Source of the DNA: VBCK01 sp036270655
GTDB lineage: Bacteria; Pseudomonadota; Gammaproteobacteria; Burkholderiales; Burkholderiaceae_F
DNA length: 51,374 bases
Assembly (NCBI GenBank): GCA_036270655.1
Contig: DATBCD010000063.1
Location: 1 to 51,374 of the forward strand
Direction: 5' to 3'
Positions 1 to 8,636 of this stretch are shown here, piece by piece (within the stretch, counting starts at the first letter, position 1; every line of letters starts with the position of its first letter). Below the pieces are notes generated by a model. The model worked only from the letters and a program-made list of their open reading frames with translations. It was not told the origin of the DNA and did not search any database. Both the position numbers and the translations under genes were made by a program.

Positions 1-1224
1 CGGTTTCATGAAATCGTGGATCGCATCGACGCCCAGATCGTTGGCCAGCACGTAGTAGTACACGTCGCTGGACACGACGATCGACCTGTGCAGATCCACG
101 TTGCCGTAACCGCCCTTCGGGATGTGGCCTCCTTCCCGGAATTCGTGGCCGGCATACCAGAAGTAGCCGGGGTCGTAGGTGACACTGTCGGGCCGGCGCT
201 TGCCCAGCTCGAGCGCGGCCAGCGCCAGGAACGGCTTGTAGGTCGATCCGATCGGGTAGGTGCCGCGCAGCGCTCGGTTCAGCAGCGGCTTGTCGGGCGA
301 GTTGTTCAGGCCGTCCCAGCTGAGCGGATCGATGCCATCGACGAACAGGTTCGGATCGAACGTCGGCTTGGAGACGAATGCGAGCACATCCCCCGTGGCT
401 GGTTCGATCGCGATCAGGGCGCCGCGGCGCTCGCCGAACGCCTTCTCGGCCAGCTCCTGCAGGTGGATATCGATCGACAGGATCAGGTTGCTGCCGGGCT
501 CCGAGGGGGTGCGCGCCAGCGTGCGCACCGGGTGCCCGCCGGCCGTGATTTCGACCTGCTCGAAACCGGTGGTGCCATGCAGATATTCCTCGTAGCTGGA
601 TTCGACACCGACCTTGCCGATGTACTCGGTTCCGTTGTAATCGGCCGGGTTGGAAAACTGGTCGATGCGCTGCTCGTCGCTGATGCTGACGCGGCCGATA
701 TAGCCCAGCACGTGAGAGGCGGTCTCGCCCAGCGGGTACTGGCGGAACAGGCGGGCCCGCAGCTCCACGCCGGGAAAGCGGTAGCGCTGCGCCGCGAAAC
801 GGGCGACCTCCTCGTCGGTCAGGCGGGTGCGGATCGGAACCGAGTCGAGCCGCTTGGTATCTTCGATCAGCTTGTGAAAGCGGCGCCGGTCGCGAGGCTC
901 GATCGGGACCACCTTGGACAGCTCGTCGATGGTGGCGTCGACGTTGTGGACCTTGTCCATCTCGATTTCGAGCGTGTAGGCCGAGTAATTCTTCGCGATG
1001 ATCGTGCCGTTGCGGTCCTTGATCAGGCCACGGTTGCCGCTCACCGGGACCAGTGCGATCCGGTTCTGTTCGGCGCGCGCGTAGAAGTCTTCGTGCCGGA
1101 CCACCTGAAGCCAGGTAAAGCGCCCCAGCAGCAGCGCGAACCCTGCCAGCACGGCACCCGAGGCGACAAACCAACGGGTCCGAAAATGGAAGACCTCCCG
1201 CTCGGGATTGCGCAACAGCTTCAT
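1..1224 (-). CDS. mrdA: Penicillin-binding protein 2 (peptidoglycan D,D-transpeptidase), 3' end cut by the window
   Basis: Inner-membrane transpeptidase that cross-links peptidoglycan during cell elongation, working with RodA. The frame is open to the left edge, so the C-terminus (KTG box) lies outside; 408 codons are visible. The ATG at 1224-1222 begins MKLLRNPEREVFHFR, followed by one membrane anchor at about residues 17-38. A PBP-dimer region comes next, and the active-site motif STYK has its nucleophilic serine at residue 327, close to Ser330 of E. coli PBP2. The motif SSDVYYYVLA lies downstream. In many Proteobacteria mreD sits directly upstream; here a VIT-family gene does, 49 bp away on the same strand. 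The identification is firm. Confidence 0.95.
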   Translation of the reverse strand, partial: MKLLRNPEREVFHFRTRWFVASGAVLAGFALLLGRFTWLQVVRHEDFYARAEQNRIALVPVSGNRGLIKDRNGTIIAKNYSAYTLEIEMDKVHNVDATIDELSKVVPIEPRDRRRFHKLIEDTKRLDSVPIRTRLTDEEVARFAAQRYRFPGVELRARLFRQYPLGETASHVLGYIGRVSISDEQRIDQFSNPADYNGTEYIGKVGVESSYEEYLHGTTGFEQVEITAGGHPVRTLARTPSEPGSNLILSIDIHLQELAEKAFGERRGALIAIEPATGDVLAFVSKPTFDPNLFVDGIDPLSWDGLNNSPDKPLLNRALRGTYPIGSTYKPFLALAALELGKRRPDSVTYDPGYFWYAGHEFREGGHIPKGGYGNVDLHRSIVVSSDVYYYVLANDLGVDAIHDFMKP

Positions 1225-1273
1225 GACGACCTACGGAATGATGATCAACGGCACGCGGACCACAATTATCCGT

Positions 1274-1969
1274 TCAGCTGATCGCGCGCGCCAGAGCGAA
1301 CGCGGCGGCGGCCGCAAATCCGCCGATGCTGGCCGTCTGTAACGCCGACTTCAGGGGCGCGGCTCCGGTGAACCGGCCCTTGACGAATCCGAACACGGCC
1401 AGCGCCGCCAGCGTGACGCCGATCGACCACGGCAGCGCCAGCGCCGCCGAGTCGATCGCCATGTAAGGCGCCAACGGCACCAGCCCACCCAGAATATAGC
1501 TGCCGCCGATGGTCAGCGCGGAGCGGCCGGCCCGGCTCGGATCGGGTTTCTGCAGGCCCAGTTCAAAGCGCATCATGAAATCGCGCCAGGCGCGCGGGTT
1601 GCCCTTCAACCCCTCGACCACTCCACCATAGTGCTGTTCCGTCAGACCATATTGGCGAAATACCTCGGCAACCTCCTCGATTTCCGCTTGAGGCTTTTCG
1701 GCGATCTCCTGCTCCTCGCGCACCAGCTCCGAGGCGTAGTGCTCCATTTCCCCCTGTGCGGCCAGGTAACCGCCCAGCCCCATCGCGATGGACCCGGCCA
1801 CGATCTCGGCCACACCGGCGGTAACCACGACCCCGGATCCCGCGACGGCGCCGCTGATCCCGGCGGCCAGCGCAAACGGCACGGTCAGGCCATCAGCCAT
1901 GCCGATCACGATGTCGCGCAACAGGTCGCTGGATTGGAAGTGCGACTCGTGATGCAGGTATGTGCTCAA
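1274..1969 (-). CDS. VIT1/CCC1-family membrane transporter
   Basis: Predicted inner-membrane protein of the VIT1/CCC1 family (iron/manganese transporters in yeast and plants), 231 residues. It starts with SSDLLRDIVIGMADGLTVPF, the family's TM1 signature, followed by glycine/alanine-rich helices, a charged cytoplasmic segment at about 85-145 rich in Glu (HYASELVREEQEIAE), and three C-terminal hydrophobic segments. The start is TTG at 1969-1967, preceded by the strong ribosome-binding site gggaggagg about 6 nt upstream; no ATG fits as well. It reads towards mrdA and diverges from the PLP-enzyme gene at 2038. The metal substrate cannot be told from sequence. Confidence 0.88.
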   Translation of the reverse strand: MSTYLHHESHFQSSDLLRDIVIGMADGLTVPFALAAGISGAVAGSGVVVTAGVAEIVAGSIAMGLGGYLAAQGEMEHYASELVREEQEIAEKPQAEIEEVAEVFRQYGLTEQHYGGVVEGLKGNPRAWRDFMMRFELGLQKPDPSRAGRSALTIGGSYILGGLVPLAPYMAIDSAALALPWSIGVTLAALAVFGFVKGRFTGAAPLKSALQTASIGGFAAAAAFALARAIS

Positions 1970-2037
1970 TGCGGCCTCCTCCCTTTTGCCGGACGCCGGC
2001 GCGGGTAATCTTACGGCTCATTTGCCGGGAGGCCCGA

Positions 2038-3150
2038 ATGGACGCGCTGGACACCCTCTTTGCAGACTGCCTGCATCACGCGACACACCGGCGCGCGCTG
2101 GGCGAGGCCTTCGAGACGCCGATCGTCAACACGACGATCTACGCGCTGCCCGGAGAGCCGCAGGGCCCGTACCAGTATGCGCGCTACAGCAACCCGACCT
2201 GGACCGCGCTGGAGGAGGTGCTCAGTCAGCTGGAGCAGGCCGAGACGGTGGTCTTCCCTTCCGGCATGGCGGCGGTCGCCTCGGTGCTGTACAGCCAGCT
2301 GCGGGCGGGCGACCAGGTGCTGCTGCCCTCGGACGGCTACTACACCGTCCGCACCGCGGCCGAGAAGTTCCTGGTGCCGATGGGAGTGCGGGTGCGCACC
2401 TGCCCGACCGCCGCCGTGGAGCGCGAAGCGCTGGACGGGTGCAGGGTCGTGTGGGTCGAGACGCCGTCCAACCCCAGCCTGGACCTGGCGGACCTGCGGG
2501 CGGTGGCGCAGCGCGCCCGCGCGGCCGGAGCGCTGCTGGTGGTGGACAACACGACGATGACGCCGATCGGGCAGCGTCCGCTCGAGCTGGGCGCCGACGT
2601 GGTGGTTTCGTCCGATACGAAGGCCGTCAACGGGCACTCGGACGTGCTGTTCGGGCACGTGGCGTCGCGCAACGCCGACGTGATGGCGGCGGTACGCGAC
2701 TGGCGCCGCATTTGCGGGGCGATCCCTGGCGCCTTCGAATGCTGGCTGGTGCAGCGCGGCCTGGACACGCTGGAGCTGCGATTCGCGCGGATGTGCGAAA
2801 ACGCCCAGGACCTGGCCGAACGACTGGCGCAGCACCCGAAAGTGAGGGCGGTGCGCTATCCGGGCCTGGCCTCACACCCGGCGCACGCGCTGGCGCGCAC
2901 GCAGATGCGCCGCTTCGGCTCGCTGATCGGCTTCACGCTGGCCGACGCCGGCGCGGCCGAACGATTCATCCAGGGTTGCCGCTACGTACGCAACGCCACC
3001 AGTTTCGGCGGCGTGCATTCGTCGGCGGAACGGCGCGCGCGCTGGGGCGAGGCGGTCGCCGAAGGCTACGTGCGCTTCTCGGTCGGCTGCGAGCCGCCCG
3101 GAACGCTGTGGCAGGACGTGCAGCAGGCGCTGCAGGCGGTGCCGGGGTAG
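2038..3150 (+). CDS. Cys/Met-metabolism PLP-dependent enzyme (cystathionine lyase/synthase family)
   Basis: Fold-type I PLP enzyme of trans-sulfuration or methionine metabolism, 370 residues, cytoplasmic. Visible family marks are YARYSNPT (about 47-54), PSGMAAV (74-80), the PLP-phosphate and ring contacts around VVDNTT (Asp170), and the Schiff-base lysine in SSDTKAVNGHSDV (Lys195). The ATG at 2038 follows gggagg by about 6 nt; a longer in-frame extension upstream has no ribosome site and overlaps the divergent VIT gene. Cystathionine gamma-lyase, beta-lyase and gamma-synthase cannot be separated from sequence alone, so no symbol is given. It stands alone, converging on ttcA. Confidence 0.9.
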   Translation: MDALDTLFADCLHHATHRRALGEAFETPIVNTTIYALPGEPQGPYQYARYSNPTWTALEEVLSQLEQAETVVFPSGMAAVASVLYSQLRAGDQVLLPSDGYYTVRTAAEKFLVPMGVRVRTCPTAAVEREALDGCRVVWVETPSNPSLDLADLRAVAQRARAAGALLVVDNTTMTPIGQRPLELGADVVVSSDTKAVNGHSDVLFGHVASRNADVMAAVRDWRRICGAIPGAFECWLVQRGLDTLELRFARMCENAQDLAERLAQHPKVRAVRYPGLASHPAHALARTQMRRFGSLIGFTLADAGAAERFIQGCRYVRNATSFGGVHSSAERRARWGEAVAEGYVRFSVGCEPPGTLWQDVQQALQAVPG

Positions 3151-3181
3151 AGGCTTCTTTCTGCCACGACCCTCTCCCCCG

Positions 3182-3207
3182 CCCCTCTCCCGCAAGCGGG
3201 AGAGGGG
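3182..3207. repeat. Palindromic repeat copy 1 / possible bidirectional terminator
   Basis: Perfect inverted repeat with 12-bp arms (cccctctcccgc at 3182-3193, its complement at 3196-3207) and a 2-nt loop, between the convergent PLP-enzyme and ttcA genes. Related palindromes lie near 20586, 26664 and 51091. No T-tract follows, so it may be a REP-like dispersed element, a terminator, or both. Confidence 0.75.
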
Positions 3208-3210
3208 AGT

Positions 3211-4131
3211 TCAGACGTCTTCGTCACGCTCCAAGCGGATTACGCCGTTCGAGGCAGCGTCGCAACCCTGGTCGTCGAAGGCGACATCGCCCGCCGGATC
3301 GGCTACGCCGGTGGGGCGCAGCCCGGCAAAGTCGAACAGCTCCGGGTCCATCAGGTGCGAAGGGACCACGCGCCCGAGCGCGTTGAAGATCGTCTGCGCG
3401 CGTCCGGGATAGCGGCGCTCCCAATCCTGCAGCATCTGGCGCATCTGGCGGCGCTGCAGGTGCTCCTGCGAACCGCACAGGTCGCACGGGATGATCGGAA
3501 AGCCGCGCAGCGCCGCGTAGCGGGCCAGGTCGGCTTCCTTCACGTAAGCCAGCGGCCGGATCACCACGTGGCGACCGTCGTCCGACACCAGCTTGGGCGA
3601 CATCGCCTTCAGGCGGCCGCCGTAAAACAGATTCAGGAAGAAGGTCGCCAGGATGTCATCGCGGTGATGGCCGAGCGCGATCCGGGTGGCGCCCAGCTCG
3701 TCGGCGACCCGGTACAGGATTGCGCGCCGCAGCCGCGAGCACAGCGAGCAGGCGGTCGCGCCCTCGGGGATCAGCCGTCGCACCACCGAATAGGTATCCT
3801 GGTTTTCGATGTGAAACGGCACGCCCAGGCGCGTCAGGTAATCGGGCAGCACATCGGCCGGAAACCCGGGCTGCTTCTGGTCCAGGTTCACCGCGATCAG
3901 CTCGAACCGTACCGGTGCGCGACCCCGGATCGTCATCAGCAGGTCGAGCAGGCCATGGCTGTCCTTGCCCCCCGACAGACACACCATCACCCGGTCGCCG
4001 TCGGCGATCATCGAGTAATCGGCGAGCGCCTGCCCGGTCATCCGCAGCAGCCGCTTTTCGAGCTTCTGCCCCTCGCGCGCAACGCGCAGCGCGCCTGCGC
4101 GATCCCCGGCCTCGAACGTGGCAGCACTCAT
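3211..4131 (-). CDS. ttcA: tRNA 2-thiocytidine biosynthesis protein TtcA
   Basis: ATP-dependent tRNA thiolase that makes 2-thiocytidine at position 32 with a [4Fe-4S] cluster; 306 residues, cytoplasmic. The PP-loop SGGKDS is at 53-58, the first Cys pair CSLC at 128-131 and the second CDLC at 216-219; in E. coli two Cys of the first pair and one of the second hold the cluster. GHHRDD (154-159) is also typical. The start overlaps the folB stop in an ATGA arrangement, so the two are translationally coupled in an SDR-folB-ttcA operon. The acidic C-terminal tail (about 270-306) is lineage-specific. Confidence 0.96.
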   Translation of the reverse strand: MSAATFEAGDRAGALRVAREGQKLEKRLLRMTGQALADYSMIADGDRVMVCLSGGKDSHGLLDLLMTIRGRAPVRFELIAVNLDQKQPGFPADVLPDYLTRLGVPFHIENQDTYSVVRRLIPEGATACSLCSRLRRAILYRVADELGATRIALGHHRDDILATFFLNLFYGGRLKAMSPKLVSDDGRHVVIRPLAYVKEADLARYAALRGFPIIPCDLCGSQEHLQRRQMRQMLQDWERRYPGRAQTIFNALGRVVPSHLMDPELFDFAGLRPTGVADPAGDVAFDDQGCDAASNGVIRLERDEDV

Positions 4132-4526
4132 CCCGAATCCTTGAATCGCAGCACTTCGACCCCGACGCCCGCCACGTCGTCGTACACGTCCGGCTTTTCG
4201 GTGCAGACCCGCACCGCAACCACGCCCGGATGCTCCAGCAACGCAGCCGCCAGGTCGTCGATCAGCGTCTCCTGCAGGTTCACGTGGCCGCGGCCCAGCC
4301 GGCGCCGGATCGTCTCGCGGACGAAATCGTAGTCGACCACCTCTTCCACCTGGTCGTGGCGCGGGGTCGAAGCCGACAGGGCCACGAACAGGTCCACGTT
4401 AATGATCAGCCGCTGCGGCCCGGCGTGCTCGATCGCATGCACGCCGATGTTGGCCTCGAAGATGGCGTCGCGCATGTAAATGCGACGGCACTGGACCAGC
4501 CGCGGATCGAGCAGCCACGCGCCCAT
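4128..4526 (-). CDS. folB: Dihydroneopterin aldolase family protein FolB
   Basis: Folate-pathway enzyme converting dihydroneopterin to 6-hydroxymethyl-dihydropterin and glycolaldehyde; 132 residues. The motif RDAIFEANIGVHAIE near the N-terminus is the FolB signature, with NVDLFVAL, YDFVRETI and NLQETLIDDLA following, and a C-terminal VRVCTEKPDVY segment. The ATG at 4526-4524 shares one base with the SDR stop, and the stop overlaps the ttcA start, so all three genes are tightly coupled. The adjacent FolM/PTR1-like SDR supports a pterin role. Confidence 0.92.
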   Translation of the reverse strand: MGAWLLDPRLVQCRRIYMRDAIFEANIGVHAIEHAGPQRLIINVDLFVALSASTPRHDQVEEVVDYDFVRETIRRRLGRGHVNLQETLIDDLAAALLEHPGVVAVRVCTEKPDVYDDVAGVGVEVLRFKDSG

Positions 4527-5323
4527 CAGCGCGCCCCGCGCAGGAACATCACGTCGCGCTCGCTCGGCACCAGGTGCTGGCCACCGTCGACCAGCAGCGT
4601 GGTCCCGGTCACCGCGCGGGCGCGCGCCAGATAAACGACCGCTTGCGCGATGTCCTCGGGCGAGCTGGAGTAGCCCAGGGGCGTCAGCCGGGACACGCGG
4701 TCGAAATTGCGGCGGCTCTGACCGGCCGCCGGCAACGTGATGCCGGGGGCCAGGCCCACCACGCGCAATTTCGGAGCCAGCGCGCGCGCCAGCAGCCCGG
4801 TGGCCGAACACAGAGCCGCCTTGGACAGCGTGTACGACAGGAAGTCCGGATTCGGGTTCCACAACTTCTGATCCAGCACGTTGATCACGACACCCTGGCC
4901 GCCTTTGGCGATTCTCGCGTGCAATTGGCTCGCCAGCAAAATGGGCGCGGCCACATTGACGCCCATATGACGCGCCAGCCTGGCCGGCTCGAAATCCAGC
5001 GCACCGTCCGCCTCGAACATCGACGCGCTGTTGACAAGGCAGGTGACCTCGCCCAGCGAGGTGGCGCACTCCTCCAGCATCGAGGCCAGGCTCCTGGCGA
5101 CCGCCAGATCGCGTCTGACCGCGCACGCCTGGCGTCCGGCCTTGCGGACATCGGCCACGGTCGCCAGCGCGCCGTCCCTGGAGCGCCCGTAATGCACCGC
5201 CACGTCGAACCCGTCGCGCGCCAGAGCGAGCGCGATCTGGCGCCCGATCCGGTGCGCGCCACCGGTGACAAGCGCCACCGGATTGCCGGGCGCGTTGCGG
5301 CCGCGTCGTCGCTTCGTGCTCAT
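4526..5323 (-). CDS. SDR oxidoreductase, pteridine-reductase (FolM/PTR1) type
   Basis: NADPH-dependent short-chain dehydrogenase, 265 residues. The nucleotide-binding motif is TGGAHRIG (20-27), where the Arg matches the TGxxxRxG pattern of pteridine reductases rather than plain TGxxxGxG. The catalytic pair is YTLSK (Tyr164, Lys168). In place of the usual catalytic Ser there is an Asp (INVLDQ, Asp151), as in PTR1 and FolM. With folB directly downstream this points to dihydropterin/dihydrofolate reduction, but substrate is inferred. The start is taken at ATG 5323; an upstream TTG at 5335 is possible, and neither has a clear ribosome site. Confidence 0.85.
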   Translation of the reverse strand: MSTKRRRGRNAPGNPVALVTGGAHRIGRQIALALARDGFDVAVHYGRSRDGALATVADVRKAGRQACAVRRDLAVARSLASMLEECATSLGEVTCLVNSASMFEADGALDFEPARLARHMGVNVAAPILLASQLHARIAKGGQGVVINVLDQKLWNPNPDFLSYTLSKAALCSATGLLARALAPKLRVVGLAPGITLPAAGQSRRNFDRVSRLTPLGYSSSPEDIAQAVVYLARARAVTGTTLLVDGGQHLVPSERDVMFLRGAR

Positions 5324-5375
5324 GAAGAAAGTCAAGGGGCATGCTCAGGGGCGCGGGCAGTGTACCGTTACGTGG

Positions 5376-6521
5376 ATGGGCGAAACAATCAGCGACCGGC
5401 TGCCGGCGGCGGATGCCGAGGCGATCGCCAACAGCCGGCGCCTGGTCGATCGCATCATCGACCAGATCCGCTCCAGCGGTGGCTGGATCGGATTCGACCG
5501 CTTCATGCACAGTGCGCTGTACGAGCCCGGCCTGGGCTACTACGCGGCCAAGCCCGGCAAGCTCGGCCCCGAGGGCGACTTCGTTACCGCGCCGGAGATC
5601 TCGCCGCTGTTCGCGCGCGCGCTAGCGGCGCAGGTTGCCGGATGCTTCGAACAGCTGCCACCGCGGCTGATCGAATTCGGCGCGGGCAGCGGCGCGCTCG
5701 CCGCCGAACTGATCGCCGAGCTGGAGCGCCTCGGGGTCGAGGCGGAGCGCTACGGCATCGTCGAGGTTTCACCCGAGCTCAGGGCGCGGCAGCAGGCGCG
5801 GCTGCTCGATCCGAGGGTCCAATGGCTGAACGCACCGCCGGCCGGCTTCGACGGCGTGATCGTCGCCAACGAAGTGCTGGATGTGATGCCGGTACAGCTT
5901 TTCGTCAAGCGCGACGGGGCAGTGTTGGAGCGCGGCGTGCAGGCGGACGGATCCACGCTGCGCCTGGCCGATCGGCCGGCGGCAGACGCACTGCGGGAGG
6001 CGGTCGAGCAGATCGAGGCCGAGGCGGGCCCTCTTCCCGACGGGTACGTGTCGGAAGTGGGTCTGCTGGCGCGCGCCTGGACCGCGACGCTCGGAACGTG
6101 GCTGCGTCGCGGGGTGGCGCTGCTGATCGATTACGGATTTCCGCGCCATGAGTACTACCACCCGCAGCGCGCGATGGGCACGCTGATGTGCCATTTCCGC
6201 CACCGCGCGCACGCCGACCCCTTATGGTTGCCCGGCCTGAACGACATCACGGCCCACGTCGACTTCAGCGCGATCGCGCAGGCCGCTCGCGGCAGCGGGC
6301 TCGATGTGCTCGGCTACACCTCCCAGGCGCGCTTTCTGCTCGATTGCGGTTTGCTGCAGCTGCTGGCCGAGCCGTCGGGCGCCTCGCGCACGCCGGACGT
6401 TCTACGCCTGCTATCGGAATCCGAGATGGGGGAACTGCTCAAAGTGCTGGCGGTCGGTCGGGGACTGCACAGTCCGCTGCTCGGATTTGCGAGCGGCGAT
6501 CGCTCGCACCGACTCCTTTGA
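5376..6521 (+). CDS. MidA/NDUFAF7-family SAM-dependent methyltransferase
   Basis: Class I methyltransferase of the COG1565 family; the mitochondrial member NDUFAF7 methylates an arginine in a complex I subunit, but the bacterial target is unproven. 381 residues. Marks are FDRFMHSALYEPGLGYY (about 40-56), GDFVTAPEISPLF (67-79), the SAM loop EFGAGSG (100-106), NEVLDVMPV, and LLIDYGFPRHEYYHPQR. The ATG at 5376 gives MGETISDRL; the longer open frame upstream overlaps the divergent SDR gene. It diverges from the SDR-folB-ttcA operon, and a GC-rich hairpin follows its stop. Confidence 0.92.
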   Translation: MGETISDRLPAADAEAIANSRRLVDRIIDQIRSSGGWIGFDRFMHSALYEPGLGYYAAKPGKLGPEGDFVTAPEISPLFARALAAQVAGCFEQLPPRLIEFGAGSGALAAELIAELERLGVEAERYGIVEVSPELRARQQARLLDPRVQWLNAPPAGFDGVIVANEVLDVMPVQLFVKRDGAVLERGVQADGSTLRLADRPAADALREAVEQIEAEAGPLPDGYVSEVGLLARAWTATLGTWLRRGVALLIDYGFPRHEYYHPQRAMGTLMCHFRHRAHADPLWLPGLNDITAHVDFSAIAQAARGSGLDVLGYTSQARFLLDCGLLQLLAEPSGASRTPDVLRLLSESEMGELLKVLAVGRGLHSPLLGFASGDRSHRLL

Positions 6522-6523
6522 GA

Positions 6524-6551
6524 AACCCAGGGGCACCATCGCCCCTGGGTT
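6524..6551. terminator. Hairpin between convergent genes, probable bidirectional terminator
   Basis: Eleven-base perfect stem (aacccaggggc at 6524-6534, its complement at 6541-6551) with a 6-nt loop, starting 2 nt after the MidA-like stop and 30 nt from the end of the convergent gene at 6582. No T-run follows, so termination efficiency is uncertain. Confidence 0.6.
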
Positions 6552-6581
6552 GCTGGGATCCGGCACCGCCAAAGCCCGCCG

Positions 6582-6980
6582 TTACCGCGCCCCGGCCGGT
6601 CTCGGGTGGCCGCGACAGACCAGGGGACCGGGTTCGGCGCCGGCCAGATAGGCCGTCCGGCTGACCGGGTCGAATGCCAGCCAGTCGCAGGGGCGGGTGG
6701 GCCCGTTGTGGCACGAGTCGACCACGCATAGATCTTTCCAGTACAGCCCTTGCCGGCGAGTTTCGGTCGGCTCGAACCCGAGCACGGCCCAGCCCTCGAC
6801 CCGCATCCGCGCCTCCGACGGGCTCATGGCGCCGTCACGAAACAGGTGCTGGTCGTACCAGACCCGGCGGCCCAAAAGCGCGGCGTAGTCGAGCAGGCAT
6901 TGCTCCCAGCCACCCGGATAGGATTCGCGAATCCTCGCGATGGGTATCACCACGTCAATGAACTCGAGCGCGATGGCCAC
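6582..6980 (-). CDS. Conserved hypothetical protein
   Basis: 132-residue soluble protein of unknown function. It has the look of a family I have seen in many Proteobacteria: FIDVVIPIARI at the start, YPGGWEQCLLDYAALLG, VWYDQHLFRDGAMSP (about 40-54), then a WKDLCVVDS segment and PCDWLAFDPVSRTAYLAG near the C-terminus. No catalytic motif or membrane segment is visible. It converges on the MidA-like gene. The 117 bp upstream, before the end of the GNAT gene, hold nothing I recognise. Confidence 0.75.
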   Translation of the reverse strand: MAIALEFIDVVIPIARIRESYPGGWEQCLLDYAALLGRRVWYDQHLFRDGAMSPSEARMRVEGWAVLGFEPTETRRQGLYWKDLCVVDSCHNGPTRPCDWLAFDPVSRTAYLAGAEPGPLVCRGHPRPAGAR

Positions 6981-7097
6981 GATGCGGCTGGTCGATTCCC
7001 GTCAACGCCAGGAATGCTATTTCCGCAAGATGCGCGCCGATGCCCGGGATTTTGGCGAAACTCGCCCTCTTTCCGGGGCAACGGGTCGCCCCGCGCA

Positions 7098-7628
7098 TCA
7101 GGACGGCGAACCGGACCGCAGAGGTTTTTCGAGGTAAATGGCCTCGGAAACAACCGAGCCATAGCGATACGGCCGCGTCTGTCCCGTCGGCACGAAGCCG
7201 AGTCGCTGCCAGAACGGGATCACGGACGCATTGGTCCCGACCACGGCAATTCGAATCCGGTCGCAGGGTTCCCATGCCAGAACCCGTGCTTCGATTTCGC
7301 GATAAGCGGCGTCCCCGATGCCTCGGCGCTGAAATGGTTCGGCGATCAGCAGCAGTCCCAGCGTGGCGGTCGCTGCATCCGGGTAGCCCCGGATGACGTC
7401 GGCACAGCCGACCATCGAGCCGCCCAGATAGATGCCGAATACGAACTTGTCGTCGTAGGTCTTGCCCTCGGGCAGTATCGAATAGGTGCTTTGTGCGTCG
7501 GCGCGCCCGGGCGGCACGCCGGTAACGAGTTCCGCGTACCTGGGTGCGGCCTCCAGCACGCGCTGCAACTCGGCCATCTCCGAAGGCTCGCCTTGCAGCA
7601 GCCGCAAAGACACCAGGTCGGCTTCCAT
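7098..7628 (-). CDS. GNAT-family N-acetyltransferase
   Basis: Acetyl-CoA-dependent acyltransferase of 176 residues with unknown substrate. The acetyl-CoA-binding motif A is visible as LLLIAEPFQRRGIGDAAYREIE (about 91-112; the Q/R-x-x-G-x-G/A loop is QRRGIG). The preceding strand carries ADVIRGYPDAATATLGLL, and motif B follows as NASVIPFWQRLGF. The ATG is at 7628-7626, 38 bp after the end of the GlxA-type regulator on the same strand, so the two could be co-transcribed. Confidence 0.85.
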   Translation of the reverse strand: MEADLVSLRLLQGEPSEMAELQRVLEAAPRYAELVTGVPPGRADAQSTYSILPEGKTYDDKFVFGIYLGGSMVGCADVIRGYPDAATATLGLLLIAEPFQRRGIGDAAYREIEARVLAWEPCDRIRIAVVGTNASVIPFWQRLGFVPTGQTRPYRYGSVVSEAIYLEKPLRSGSPS

Positions 7629-7666
7629 CTCGCAGATCGATCGCCGGGCGCAGGCTCCGGATCGGC

Positions 7667-8629
7667 CTAACGGGCCTGCCGTATCTCGCGCACGCCGCGC
7701 CCGAGGCGGCGGCGCAAGAGCGCCCGCAGCGTCACCCCATCGGAGTATCCCACCTGGGACGCGATCTGCTCGACGCTCGCGCTGCTCGTCTTCAGAAGAT
7801 GCACGGCCCGCTCGACGCGCAGATCCTGGAAATACGCGAGCGGAGACTTGCCGAGCGCGCCGTGCATCCGGCGCGCCAGCGTGCGCTTGCTGGTGGCGAG
7901 CGCATCGGCCGCCTGGTCCAGGGAAAATCCTTCGGCCAGATTCATGCGCGCCCAACGCTCGAATCGCTCGACCATCGGGTCGGCGTGGGCGAGATGGTTG
8001 GGAATCGAATAAATGGCCTGCGAAGCGCGCGAGTCCACGACCAGATATCTGGCCGTCAGACCGGCCAGCTCGGGGCTCGACTGCCGGATCAGGGTCAGCG
8101 CCAGGTCCAGATGGCTGAGGGCGGCTCCGGCGGTGACGATCGCATTGGAGTGGACGATGATCCTGGACTCGTCCAGCCTGACCCTCGGATAACGCTGCCG
8201 GAACAACGGCGCCAGCCACCAGGTCGTCGTGGCCTGCTCCCCGTCCAGCAAAGCGGCCTCCGCCAGCACGAAGGTCCCGATGCACGCGGCCGCGGTCACC
8301 GCCCCGCGCGCTGCCCACCGGCGCAGCACGGCTGCGGCGTCCCCGACCTCGCTCTCGGCCAGCGCGGCCACCAGAGCTTCGGGCATCTTGGTGCCGATGG
8401 CGGGCACCACGACGATGTCCGGCGCGTGCTTGCGGGATGCCGGAGCAACCGGCACGCGCAACCCCTGCGACGTGATGACCGTGTTTCTCACGGCCACCAC
8501 GCTGACCTGGAAGCGCAGCGACGTGAGGCCGGTCATTTGCGCCAGCTCGTTGGCCGTGCTGAATGCATCCAGCACGGTGGCCAGACCCGTATCGAACACG
8601 CCGTTCAGAGCGAGCACGTGGACGCGCAT
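7667..8629 (-). CDS. GlxA-family transcriptional regulator (DJ-1/PfpI-like domain plus AraC-type HTH)
   Basis: 320 residues. The N-terminal half is a DJ-1/PfpI-type amidotransferase-like fold (RVHVLALNGVFDTGLATVLDAF, later AACIGTFVLAEA where the nucleophile-elbow Cys is kept). The C-terminal about 100 residues form a two-HTH AraC/XylS domain (SLDQAADALATSKRTLARR, then SVEQIASQVGYSDGVTLRALLRR). Such regulators usually sense small metabolites and activate nearby genes. It is divergent from the monooxygenase-like gene at 8726; a perfect 16-bp palindrome in between is a natural operator. A -35/-10 pair overlapping that palindrome would put the transcript start at or next to the ATG. Confidence 0.88.
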   Translation of the reverse strand: MRVHVLALNGVFDTGLATVLDAFSTANELAQMTGLTSLRFQVSVVAVRNTVITSQGLRVPVAPASRKHAPDIVVVPAIGTKMPEALVAALAESEVGDAAAVLRRWAARGAVTAAACIGTFVLAEAALLDGEQATTTWWLAPLFRQRYPRVRLDESRIIVHSNAIVTAGAALSHLDLALTLIRQSSPELAGLTARYLVVDSRASQAIYSIPNHLAHADPMVERFERWARMNLAEGFSLDQAADALATSKRTLARRMHGALGKSPLAYFQDLRVERAVHLLKTSSASVEQIASQVGYSDGVTLRALLRRRLGRGVREIRQAR

Positions 8630-8636
8630 GGCAACG

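Noticed and set aside
16..1281. Long plus-strand open frame opposite mrdA
   Set aside because: It is the complement of the penicillin-binding protein frame, whose motifs are unmistakable; the plus-strand product has low-complexity Arg/Val/Asp composition and no recognisable domain.
1962..3386. Long plus-strand frame overlapping the PLP-enzyme gene
   Set aside because: Shadow of the PLP enzyme in another frame, rich in Gly/Arg/Ala, without a ribosome site.
4128..5510. Single 460-residue protein combining an unknown N-terminus with FolB
   Set aside because: The N-terminal part is the out-of-frame reading of the SDR gene; FolB has its own ATG at 4526 overlapping the SDR stop.
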